Source: Lepidodermella squamata (lineage: Eukaryota; Gastrotricha). Taken from it: 64,000 nucleotides of DNA. Shown piece after piece: positions 1 through 10,958 of the stretch. The first letter of the stretch is position 1. Each line of letters starts with the position of its first letter. A program made the position numbers and the translations under genes. Location: assembly GCA_047495785.1 (NCBI GenBank), contig JBLDXI010000042.1:1550001-1614000 (forward strand), in the 5' to 3' direction. The notes under the pieces are model-generated. The model made no database searches and had not been told where the DNA came from. It saw nothing but the letters and a program-made list of their open reading frames with translations.

Positions 1-429
1 AGAGAACGAGTTGTGTATTTTTACTCTAAATTTGCGACCAGTTAGAAATGAAGAAATCCAGCTAAGCAGACATCGATGATTTTGCGCTATAAGGAGCCAA
101 TGAAAAAATTCCTATCCAGAGTACTACGCACTATAAATAGTACTACGCACACATGTAGTAAGATATAGCCCATTGTATTCTGTGTGGAAAAAATATATGT
201 ACTGGACGAATAATGACCAACAAATATCTTCGATACTGCGGTCATTCTGAGGTGTCTGCGCTGGGAATTCCGAGATAATCATGGAGGAAACGTTTCAGAA
301 ACTCCTGGACTGAATCGTTCTTAGACAGCTCGAGTAAAACACAGTTCATACTCTCAACAATAAGCTTGTTTTAATAATTTTGAAACGCTTTCAAGTAGTC
401 ATATCCATCCAAGTTTCGAGGGCGTAATG

Positions 430-2325
430 TCACGGCGGAGGTTTAGCGTCAATGCTGCAAGCAGTAGGTTTGTCTGCGTCTTCTTCGTAAGCCATTATGA
501 CTGAGCGATAAGCTTCTGGAATGGTGCCTTTGTTGACCATTTCGATGAGATCCTTCTTAAGACTGGAATCGATCGGCAATCGCTTTTCGTATTTTTGAAC
601 AAGTTGGAAAGGAAACAAAATGACGTCTTTGTTGTAGCGCTTGGCGACGAAAGTATGAAAAGCCAAGTCGAAAGTTTTCTTGGTTTGGAGATAATTAGGG
701 TAGTCTTTCTCGTATCTGATCCAACATGGCTCCGACCATTTAACATCATTTTTCTGTTCGTCTTGCAAATACTGAGCGAACTTTGGTGACTTGTCAAAGC
801 TGAAGAAGCTTGCAAATTGCATTTCAGTTATGCTGTATGGTTTCACTTTCAAGCGGTTTGGTGTTTCCTCGCCGTACACTTCGAGTCTCAGATCAGCATC
901 AATCGGAGCCTTCCGCGACGCGGCCACGATTTCTCTCCATTCATTTGAATAGCTGATGTTGACTCGTTTCTTAGCTTCCCTTTCAATAGTGGCATGCACG
1001 GAATCACATTCCATTTGCGAGTGGCCCGGCTCGAAAAACTTGTGATCGATGACTTTGAGATTACCTTTGGAATTGGACAAGGCTGCGAATAAAGCGTTGA
1101 CAATGTACTGAGATTTGTTTTGGCTTCCAGTGCTGTCGCTCCATAGAATCAACTGCTCAACTTCGTCAGGAATCATTTCAGTGATGAATTTATAGAGACA
1201 TGAACCGACTTCATCCGTCCCACGACCCCCTTCTGTTTGATCCCACATGAAACAGTAGACATCTTTTGATGAAGTATCGTAGAAAGTCAGGTTTGAGGTG
1301 TGGAACTTTTTTTTGTACATTATCGAGCAGCAAGGGCTTTCGAGGATTGACTGCATATCAAACTGGATGCACAAGATCAATCCTTTCGACTGTTTTGCTA
1401 GAATTTTGTCAGCATTCTTGGCATCTCTTGCAGCGTCTCTGTTGGATTCGTGGTTCCGTTTCTCCACGATCACTTCATGGGTGAACAGTTCATCCGGCAA
1501 AGTCGCAAATCGTGTGCATTTCTTGCAGGTGTCCTTCTTGGGATGACTGAAAGCGAGATTGGGAAAAGATCTCTTGAATATGGATCGGTAAGTAGCGTAT
1601 TTGACGGGTTTCTCATCAGTACGCAGAGCCCAGTTTTGGTGTGCTATGCAGTACATTCGATGCATTTCCTTCAGATTGAGCGCGGACCCGAGATATTGCT
1701 TGCTAGTTTGACTTCTCGCATAATGACTGTCTAATCGCTCGAAAGAAGTGATGTGCTGATAAACAAATTTGTAAGAATTATCGCTGGTGGTATTCGGCGG
1801 CTTATGGCGACCGCGTTGATCTGGTATGATGTAGAAGCCGTCTTCGACTTTTTTCTCAACAGTTGTGTTTATAAAAGCGCGAGTTTCATCGAGCGCCTTC
1901 AGAAAGAAAGACCTGCATACTTCGATTGAGTCCCTAGATTGTGAAGGCGAAGGGGTTGCCAAGTAGTTGCCTGGTAAGTAATAATCAAATCTTCGAGGAC
2001 CATTCTCTCGTTTCTGTTTATAACTGACGTAACGGTTGATGAATGCTCGTCTAGCGTCGATAGATGCTCGGGACCAGTAAGTGTTAAAGCATTGTTTGAC
2101 TGAATTTTCATTGAATTTCAAGGAGCATTTACGCCAGCAACCACACTTGAAGTAAACAGGCTTACGACCGGAATTTAACTTAGCGCTAACCCCTTTATCT
2201 GACTGACGGTAGGGTTTCCCAGAGTTGCGCTTGCGTTTTCTTTCCATCGCTTGTTTGGATGGGCGGTGTCTAGAATCCACTATCCTCGGAGGAAACTGTT
2301 TCAGCCAATGGTCGTTATCAGTCAT
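430..2325 (-). CDS. RNase H/DDE-like transposon-type protein, intronless
   Basis: Single open frame of 631 codons with no introns, unlike the neighbouring genes. The N-terminal part is basic and has Cys-rich motifs (FKCGCWRKC near residue 60; CKKC near residue 270). The C-terminal half looks like an RNase H-fold catalytic core: CIQFDMQ near residue 325, then WDQTEGGRGTDEVGSC, then LWSDSTGSQNKSQ near 400, then EPGHSQMECDSVHATIE near 440. This pattern (D, D-x-x-GQN/SQN, GH-x(3)-CD) is typical of widespread uncharacterised animal proteins thought to derive from DNA transposons. I could not find terminal inverted repeats within the flanking 400 bases, so it may be a domesticated copy or the tip of a larger element. 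The start is the first Met of the frame. The frame is intact, which suggests recent activity or selection. The family name is uncertain. Confidence 0.7.
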   Translation of the reverse strand: MTDNDHWLKQFPPRIVDSRHRPSKQAMERKRKRNSGKPYRQSDKGVSAKLNSGRKPVYFKCGCWRKCSLKFNENSVKQCFNTYWSRASIDARRAFINRYVSYKQKRENGPRRFDYYLPGNYLATPSPSQSRDSIEVCRSFFLKALDETRAFINTTVEKKVEDGFYIIPDQRGRHKPPNTTSDNSYKFVYQHITSFERLDSHYARSQTSKQYLGSALNLKEMHRMYCIAHQNWALRTDEKPVKYATYRSIFKRSFPNLAFSHPKKDTCKKCTRFATLPDELFTHEVIVEKRNHESNRDAARDAKNADKILAKQSKGLILCIQFDMQSILESPCCSIMYKKKFHTSNLTFYDTSSKDVYCFMWDQTEGGRGTDEVGSCLYKFITEMIPDEVEQLILWSDSTGSQNKSQYIVNALFAALSNSKGNLKVIDHKFFEPGHSQMECDSVHATIEREAKKRVNISYSNEWREIVAASRKAPIDADLRLEVYGEETPNRLKVKPYSITEMQFASFFSFDKSPKFAQYLQDEQKNDVKWSEPCWIRYEKDYPNYLQTKKTFDLAFHTFVAKRYNKDVILFPFQLVQKYEKRLPIDSSLKKDLIEMVNKGTIPEAYRSVIMAYEEDADKPTACSIDAKPPP

Positions 2326-3868
2326 CAGCTCAAATCGTTGTTAAAAATGAAACGTTGAATGCTTTAGTCCTAAATGACAAGCGTCATAAATTAAAATGTC
2401 AAGGATAGAAAACAGGGAGTTGTCGAAAGCCGAATTGCCAATCTGAGAAGTTCTGTTCTTGACCTAAGGCTGTATGACCTCAGATTTACAGCTACCGATG
2501 AAGGATTGCCCAACTGAGTAAAGATGGAAGTTAAAGTGGCCAGTAATCGGGAGTTTTAAATATCATAACAAAGCGATAGGTTCACTTTGTATATTGCTGT
2601 GAAAGGTATTTATCAGCCAAAACATAAACCAGAAATTCCAATAAATCGCGTTAGTTTTAACTGCAGCAGAAACTTGGGATGGGGTTATCCCAGTCGTATA
2701 AAAGCTGACCCTAGCACGTGAGTAGCATGTGATCGAACGGCCTAGGCATCTCAAAATCACCGTGTTCAATCCCAATAACCGCAACATCAATCATCCATGC
2801 ATTGAATGCGGCGTTTATCAAGCTGACAGGAAGGGTTGACAGGAAGGGTTGACAGGAAGCGTGAAACCGCCAAGCAAATCCTCCCTTCTTGAATGGGCCG
2901 CCATTCACCGGTAATATATGGTAAAGATATTCCTACTCAGCGGCCAAAGCAATCATGGGAATAGTCGGCTCCTAAGCATTGTGAAGATGGCATGCGTCTG
3001 ATACCAAATGCTAAATTTTAAAAGGCAATAAAGAGTACTTCTGGTTAGATCTAATTAAGAGACTGTTTCGATTGTTCGTAAGGCTTCGACCTTCGACCGT
3101 TAGTAGATTGTAGGATTCACGCACGATCGATAAGTCTATAGTTTCCGTCTAAGTAGCTGTCAAGTTCTAGGTGGAGTTTGAGCCCCAAACCGACAAACTT
3201 GGCTTTCTATCTTTGATCAGAAGTTGTGTTGTGTTTTGGAGGTGGTTGTTTGAGGAAAAGGGCGATAGTTTCAAATTATCCAGGGGCCCAAACCACATTA
3301 TCAGCTTGATAAACGCCACAACAACGAAATAATGGAATATTTTCCTAACAGAGTAGCCAGCAGCCACTTTCGGAATCTCAGCCGAAACAACCTTTCTACC
3401 CTATTTTTGCTGAAACCTCAAAACAGGAGTTTAACTTTGTGGTAAGCTCAGATTTCACTAAACTCCTAAAGAATCTGATAAGAAGCCTCTATCAATATAT
3501 CGGAGATTCTAATCATTCTAGAAGAAAATTTTGCTGCGATTTTAAATGGACAACTATGGAAAACATTCCTACTCCGTCGAATGAACAGACCAGGTCAGAA
3601 TTACTAAAATCGTGGGTAATTTAAAGCACATGCTTTCAATGTCCTACTTTCAGCAAAAATGATGCGGGAGATCTAAGAAAGAATGATGATAAAAATGAAA
3701 AAACAAGAGAACAAAATGCGCAAATATACCATGTTACTGCGGAAGAATCGATCGCTCTCGTCTGAGTGCATTCTCTTGTGCATGCACCAAAATGCTATTA
3801 GCCCTGTGTATAACCATATACTCGCATATACTCCGCACAGTTTTTATGGGCGTATATCAGAATGCAGC
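2326..3868. other. No supported gene
   Basis: Only short, uncharacteristic open frames occur here. At 2824-2862 there is a 13-base unit (TGACAGGAAGGGT) repeated three times. I see no domain signature or splice-consistent coding structure. Confidence 0.5.
2824..2862. repeat. 13-base tandem repeat, 3 copies
   Basis: The unit TGACAGGAAGGGT occurs three times in a row, the last with one change. Confidence 0.85.
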
Positions 3869-5547
3869 CTATCGGTCTGTTTTAGCGAAAAACCATCGAC
3901 ATCGATTAACATTAAAAGTTTCCAAGACATTCATTAGTTTAGAGTGTGGCACAGTGTCGAAGGCTTTTGATAGGTCGAAATATATACAATGTAGCGACAT
4001 TCCTTTGTCCATTAGTTCACACCACTTATTAAGACAATCTAGTAGTTGGGTCTCGCATGACTTCTCAGAAATAAATCCGAATTGTTCATAAGATAATATT
4101 TTGTTTTCAAGTAAAACTCTGATCCATTGCTTCCTAATGATTGTTTCCATAACACGGCAAGGCAAGCAAGTAATACTGACCGGTCTGTAATTATTCACCA
4201 GATTAGGAGAGCCCTTTTTGAATATAGGCGACACATTGGCTAATTTCCATAGAGAAGGTATAGAACCTGATGAGTAGCTGGAGTTAAATATTATCGACAA
4301 AGGTATAGCTATAGCATTAATAGTTTTGCTAACGAAGAAAGGATTAACAAGATCAGGGCCAGCTGGCGAGTTGATTTTTATGTCTTTAAGGGTTTCAATA
4401 ATTAGTGAATCAGAAAAATGTATATTATCAACAGGACACGTCTTATTTTGCACATATAATTGAGATTTATCATCAACAGTGAAGTGAGATTTAAAGAATT
4501 CGGCAAATAGTTCGGCTTTTTCTATATGATTAGATATCGTTTTACCATCCACTAGCATTGATGGTATTCGAGATTTAAATTTCAAATGGCTGTTAACGTA
4601 TTTGCAAAGTTTTTTCATGTTATTACTATTAGCAAGCTGAGTCTCGTATGATTCACGGAGTGAGTTATTAAGGGCAATAGTTTTTCTAGAGATTTTACAA
4701 TACTTATTGAGATCGATATTCCTTCGTCCACAGCGAATGTATTTTGACCAGACTCGGTCACGCTTTCTCACCAGTCTATGCAATTCGCGATTACACCAAG
4801 GTAGCCTAAATTTGGTTTTCACAAGTTTTTTTGCGATAAATTTGTCACAAACATCTTTATAAATGGACAGAAAAAGCATATATTGCTCACGGTGCTGTCA
4901 GCGCCAGGAGATTTATACACGCAGCACAAACGAAGCTTTGTTTTGTTGATTAGGACATCACAAATGACAATCTCACACCATCCGTTTATAGAGGTATTGG
5001 CAATAAGAATAGATTCGAGCGATTTATGAACTAACAGCATAGACCCTCCATGCCCTCTGTCTGAGCGGTTAGCTCTGTGAACACTATAGCCATTATTTTC
5101 AAAGAAAGAGGTATTAACATCTTCATCGTGCCAGGTTTCAGTCACGAAAGCAAACATGATATTTAGAGTAATAAGATCTAGGAGTAGTTTCGATATTATC
5201 CCGTCTGCGCGACTTATTTTGCGCGACCCAGAGTAAACTTGATTTTGCGCGACACGCAACAGTACCAGCAATTTGTCGAAGAAGTCAAAGAAGACTGTGC
5301 CGACAACGCTAATCATACGCTCGATAATCACATTGTCGGCGTTGTCGGCACAGTCTTCTTTGACTTCTTCGACAAATTGCTGGTACTGTTGAGTGACCAG
5401 CAATATTTCATCCTTCCGCTCAGTCTCGATCGAGACCAAATCGCCGAGCATAGAAGCTATCGAGAAACCAAGTTTCTTGGTTAATTCACTTATTTCATCG
5501 CTTTCGGCCATCTGCAGAAGTTTGATTCGCAAGGTGTTGCTAGCCAT
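3869..5547 (-). mobile_element. LINE (Jockey/CR1-like) fragment, rearranged
   Basis: Two overlapping minus-strand frames make up a broken non-LTR retrotransposon. The upstream frame (5547-4819) starts with a short helical region and then shows an APE-type endonuclease piece: ETWHDEDVN, then RSDRGHGGSMLLVHKS, then CCVYKSPGADS. The downstream frame (4879-3869) carries the linker and the first half of a reverse transcriptase: INSPAGPD, NYRPVSITCLPCRVME, YEQFGF, YFDLSKAFDTVPHSKL. The frame stops before the FADD catalytic box, so the 3' half is missing, whereas LINE copies usually lose the 5' end. The middle of the endonuclease is deleted where the frames meet. A 52-base perfect inverted repeat lies inside the 5' part. 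It is non-functional. It lies just downstream of the ANK-CCP-EGF gene. Confidence 0.88.
5257..5391. repeat. 52-base perfect inverted repeat inside the LINE
   Basis: Bases 5257-5308 are the exact reverse complement of 5340-5391, with a 31-base spacer. The same peptide-coding stretch (QQYQQFVEEVKEDC) is read on one arm and its antisense on the other. This can form a long hairpin in DNA or RNA. Confidence 0.95.
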
Positions 5548-5642
5548 TTGTCAGGTTGCAATCAATCAGTTATTTTTATAAAACGTCTCCTATCTCAGAA
5601 AATTTAATATTCAATCGCAGATCGAACAACACTGAATTATAT

Positions 5643-5688
5643 TTATAAATTATAAATTATAAATTATAAATTATAAATTATAAATTAT
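5643..5688. repeat. 7-base AT-rich tandem repeat
   Basis: The unit ATAAATT repeats about six times, followed by a degenerate copy. It is a simple microsatellite between the LINE and the end of the ANK-CCP-EGF gene. Confidence 0.9.
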
Positions 5689-5756
5689 ATTTATAATTGA
5701 AAGTTTCAAATTTTCCATAATTTTCCATAATTATCCTTTACTCTTTCCGTCATCAA

Positions 5757-8700
5757 TCAGCTTACCATATCACATTTTTGCCCATACCAGCCCTGGGCAC
5801 ACGTGCAAGTATTCGGTCCTGAGCATGTTCCACCATTGAGGCAATGATTGATGCAGGTTGCTGTGGGAAATTATGGGTAGATTTAAAGCGCTGGGATGGA
5901 CAATCATTGGAACTCACGTTTGCTGCAAATCGCATCACCACTCCAGCCAGAGGCACAGCTGCACGTGTTCGGCGCCGAGCAAGTGCCTCCATTACGGCAA
6001 GGCATGTTACAAATAGCTAGGAAATTGATCATAGTAAATAATAACCAATAATAATCATATTGATATTTCTGAAAAGTGCTCCAAAAGTTCCAAAGTTCGA
6101 AATGTTCCAGAATTTTAATAAGGATTTCTAATTGCGAGAGAAAACATTTCGGACTATGGATTCAATTGGAAATGCTTGGAAATGAACCGCCCTAACTTGA
6201 AAGAGCGAACGAACTAGGCCGTAAGAGACTTAAACTTACGCGTGCTACAATCATAGCCGGTCCATCCACCTGAGCAAGTGCAGACATTCGGACCCGAGCA
6301 GTAGCCGCTGTTTAGGCACTGCTGCTTGCATGTCACTGCGCTCAGATTTTCCTATTCAGATAGGATTCAACTTATAAACTCAAGTTTGCTACAAATCGCC
6401 TCGCTTGACCAGCCCTTCGAATTTGGAACTCACCTCTTGAACGCATAGACCTAGTTCTGGATTCCAATGAGCTGAACGATTGCAGACAGCTGCGAACGAG
6501 CCATTCGTGATTTCAAACCCTCGGTCGCACCTAATCAAGACCATTGAACCAGGCGGCAACGCCTCATTAGCGCGCAATTTCCTGCCTGTTCCATCGCTTA
6601 TTGCCCCGTTCGAAATAGTAGGTAATTTGCAGTAGTCTAAAGAGGGAAAAAATTGTTTCCGCATATAGTGAGAGCAATGATTTCCAGACCTTTTTGATCG
6701 ATAGCAACACATCGCCCTGTTTCGGACCACAAGTTTTCGTCAACACATGAGATAGCATTAGGCCCAACAAGGTGATAAGAAGGCTTGCAGTGAATCTTTA
6801 AACTGGTACCAACAGATACCGGATATTCAACAGCTTCAGAAAAGTCCGCGTCGGACGGGAGGTTAGGCGGGTATAGACATGCTATGACGATAAAACAGCA
6901 GCAAATGAGTTGAATGATTTCAGGTTCTATATTCATACTTTTCCCAACACATTCGCCCTGCGCCAGCCAAGTTCCATTAGCGAGGCAAGTTATTGCAGGA
7001 CTTCCTCTGAGGCTGTGACCCGCCATGCAATCAAAGAGAAGCGTACTTCCAACAGTCTCCTGACCCGTGGGTTCTGTTATTGCCCTAGCATTGTCGATTG
7101 AAGGAGGTGGAAATTCACAGACTGGAATGAAAGATTAACGGGTATAAGGTTGATGAAACTTGGTCAACTCTTACCCTTAGCACAGTGGCCGTTTGTGACC
7201 CAGGAATTCTTCACTTTGTCGTAAGTGATCTCACCAGTCCCCACAAGAGCGTAATCCCACTCGCCAACTACCTTGCCGGTGCATGTTTCTTCCAAGAACT
7301 CGATCTCTCCGTGTTCAACAGATTTCGGCATAGTTCTAAGAGCTGATAACATAGTTTAAAAACAATCAGTAGATTCCAAACATAATTAAATTTGGAAAGT
7401 TTCGATAGTATTTTCGATAGCAAAATTGGAGTTCAGAGTTTGACACGATTTTTTCAAACTTCAAACTTCAAATTTGCTCGAAAATCTACCTTGCGAATAG
7501 CCGTTTTCCGGAATGAGCTTTGTACAAGCAGCAGATTGAAACCGCATGGCACCATCACGGCATCGATTGTACTGCATCAAGACATCAACAACTTTACTTA
7601 GGCCGAGCGTATGAGCGAAAACCAGCGGCGAATCTCCGGTTGAATCAGGGCCGCAAGTTGCGTCGTACTTGCTCAGCAACAGGTCAACCAAACGAGGGCA
7701 GTTTTGAGAGACCGCAATATCCAGCAAGTTTTTCCCTAACTGATTTTTCCTCGCAAGAGCTGTTTCCAAATCTCGGGAACCAAGGCGAGAAAGGAATGAA
7801 TCAATGAAATCAACAAAACTCGGGACGCAATTTACATATGCCAGAATCGCTAAACGACCTTGAGAATTCGGTTTCAGTAGTAGACTAGGGCTGAAATCCA
7901 GCAAAGCTTTGGCTAGGTCGAAATTCCCGGACTCAAGTGTCAATGACATCGGAGTTTCGCCCCTTTTGTTTTGAAATATCGATAGCTTCTCAGCGGCCTT
8001 GTTAGACGAAAGCTTTCTCAAAAGGTTCAGATTGCCTTTTCGAACCACAACATGCAGAGCCGTATCGCCTGTGATCTCGTTTACAATTTGAAGCAAGTCC
8101 GGCTTCGTCCTCAGAAAATAATCCAAGATCTCCGCTCGGTTCAATGCGATCGCTGACAAAAGCGGCGTGCTTCCATCAGAGTCGAATTTATCGAATGAGA
8201 TGTAGGTCCCGAATCCGCTTAAAAATGAAAGATAATCAGCCTCTACAGCAAGATGAGCTGCTGATTGCTTCAGGCTATTCACGGCATTGGTATCAGCGTG
8301 GCGTTTTACGATCAATTCCCGAATTAAATCCAGGCTTTTCTTCTCGGAAACAGCCACCAGAAGAGGAGTCATATCCCTAGGGCCGTTGAAGCCTGGAGAT
8401 GGAATGGATAAAGCATTGATTGGAATCGTTGATTTGCCCAGGACAAGGTCTAGCATTTGAACCGATTTAGCGAGATGCAGAGCAGTATAACCTCGGAAAT
8501 CCGTGCTGTTCAATGAGACTTTTTCATCGGCTAGAGCAGTTGCGATTTTTAAGGCGTTGTTAGCTACAGCGACAAGGAACGGAGTTTTGCCGAGCGAATC
8601 CTTTTCTTCAGCAGTTTCTGGCATGTCGTGTTTTATCCGCCGGACGATACCTAAAAAGTTCCCGGCAGTTGAATGCAAGTTATTCATAAATATAAATATT

Positions 8701-10024
8701 TACATGTTGAAAAGTAGAAATTTAATTTTATTGGGAATAAATTTGTGGAATTGAATTTTTATTCGAAAATTGAATAAATTTGGCTAAAAGTAACTAAAAT
8801 GTAAAATTTTGACATCAATTAACTGCGTCAACATTTTCAAGCAACGGGAAACGGTTCGAAATAATCAAAAAGTTCCAATCTCCCCCGATTTAATACTAAA
8901 TAAATAAAATTACCTTTAATTGCAGTGCCATTGCGACCGTTCTTTTCAGCTTCTTCGTCAGACAACAGAGCCATCGCATGTAAGCAATTGCCGCTATTCG
9001 AATCCCTGACCGATCAATCGATTTTAGCCCGAATCAACTGCATGACGATATCCGCATCGCGCAGGAAGGCAGCTAAATGCAACAACAGCCCAATACCCTT
9101 CGATGTAGACCTCGTCTCTCGATTTTTCAAAGTGAACAAGCATTTCATATAGCTGCTGTTCGCTTTGTTGCCCAACCTTCGAAAGTATTCACTGAGAAAT
9201 CGATCATGGCCATTTCTGACAGCGTAACACAGCGGAGTGTCGCCATTTTCATCAGCTGCCAACGCATCGAATCGCGAGGACGTCAAAGGGTTATCGAGAA
9301 CTTGCAAGTGATTACAGGCAGCGATCAAATGCGACGTCGAAAGCCTATTCGGACGAGGAGACCGAGGAGATAAAGCATCAAATTGGCTGAGAATGTTTGC
9401 CACATCGGTGTTGCCACTCGCTAAAGCGTATTTCAAAGCGAAATCGTCGTTTTGATCAGCGTGAAATAGATCCGCGTTGTTATCCAAAAGTAATTGCGTT
9501 ATGACACCAGCTGATGCAGATTTCGACCTAGCAGCGTAGAATAACGGTGTTTGGCCAATTCGCTGCTGAGCATTGATGATTTCAGCAATCCCCAGCTTCA
9601 AGTTGTTCGCCTGTTTAATGAGCTGTCCAACCACGCCCAGATTGCCATTGGCGCAGGCGAGGTGAATAGGCAACTCGAGATCGTCATTGCTGATCAAAAT
9701 GCTGAAATGCAGTTTGTCCAAAAGGAACGCTGTGACATTGCCGGCTCCGTCTTTTGCGGCTAGATGAAGGGCTGTGTTGTTGTTTGCGAATCGAAGGTCC
9801 TTAAGAGCCGTAACACTTCCAAGCTCCGTTTCAGCCTTCTGCTGTAGTAGATCCACTAAGTCCTTGCCAATCAAAGCTTCGTAAGTCCATGAGGTATGTT
9901 GTAGTTTGCTTTCCCGCTCATTGTCGAATCGCGTTATGTAATCAGGATAATCGTCTTTGTAATCGGTTAGGCTTGCGATAGTATTTGATATCAGAAAAAC
10001 ACAGCAAACCAGCGCTATTCTCAT
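5757..10024 (-). CDS. Secreted ankyrin-CCP-EGF protein (one in-frame stop)
   Basis: Nine exons join in consistent phase: 10024-8914, 8650-7490, 7342-7175, 7121-6939, 6881-6690, 6636-6434, 6351-6240, 6016-5918 and 5860-5757. They total 1,111 codons including the final stop. The protein starts with a signal peptide ([18 protein letters not shown]). About 750 residues of divergent ankyrin repeats follow ([38 protein letters not shown]). The third exon and the next three each encode one CCP/Sushi domain with the usual Cys and Trp pattern (for example [15 protein letters not shown]). The last three exons encode EGF domains ([26 protein letters not shown]). I see no membrane segment, so secretion is predicted. 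Ankyrin repeats are normally intracellular; extracellular examples are few. An in-frame TGA lies at 9016-9014 in a frame that stays open on both sides, so this allele may be a recent pseudogene or carry a base error. The function is unknown; binding of extracellular ligands is an inference. Confidence 0.8.
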
Positions 10025-10674
10025 TCAAATTAATCTGGCAACTAAACAAACACTGGCAAAAATAAAGCATTACAATTCCGTGAAATCAGATGTGAACGAG
10101 TTCAACATTGGCAGTTTTCCGTAAAGGTATCCGGCTGGCAAAGCGAGAAAGCCTCGAAAAGTGGCCGACTCTAGGGCTGGATGCTCTATTACATTTTTAA
10201 ACTAAAACTGAAATTAAACTGAAAATCGTGTTAATGAGCAGCTGTGACGCTATTAAGCGGCGCTATATTGCGAGCGTGTAACAGTTCTATTTCACAATTT
10301 AAGCCATAGACTTGATTTAGAGTGAATTATTTCTACGATGCTTTTACTATTCTTGTGACGTGTGACGTATTAGCTGCTGGCTGGGACAAGCAAGCATCTT
10401 TCCACCTCGAGTATGAATCAAGACAAAAAATCTCGAGCGTTCAATGTACTTCGATGTTAAACTCAATCAGGTCATGCAATTGAGAGTTGAATTATCGCCA
10501 GGAAGTATAACACTCGACTGACTCATTTTTATCCGATGAAAAGTTTTGCTTTTGAGTCTTTACTGTCTTGGATGTTTGGCTTTACTATCAGAGGGGTTTG
10601 AATAAAGCATGGTAAATATGTAGTGTTTATGTAGTGCTGTAAAACCAGCAGCGTTGACAGCTAAATTAGAATCA

Positions 10675-10735
10675 GAATCAACAAAACGAAAGGAATCGAT
10701 TGCACAAGTGAGACAAGGGATGTTAATCAAATTAC
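10675..10735 (-). pseudogene. Relic of a Cys-loop channel last exon
   Basis: Read on the minus strand this stretch resembles the last coding bases of the channel gene ending at 27142, including the hydrophobic end ...LLILILI and stop. The homology continues through about 9890-10670, matching 26430-27140, so it marks the edge of a duplicated segment. No other part of the channel gene is present here. Confidence 0.65.
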
Positions 10736-10958
10736 AGACTTCCTAACCGGATGTTTTCAATCTATGCGTGGGAATTTCAACAAAGGTTCTGAATAATTTA
10801 ATACTGACGCATTGCATCAATATTATAAAACGAGAAAAAACACGAGTTAAAACCTAATATATAAGAAAATACCTGAACGAAAAAAACACGTAGTAAATGC
10901 GCATACGGGCAAAAGGAAATTCTTACTTGAAAGCTCAGTTTTCTTGTTTAATTTCAAA

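Noticed and set aside
2326-2560. Terminal inverted repeats for the DDE-like ORF
   Set aside because: I compared the sequence before 430 and after 2325 and found no convincing inverted ends.
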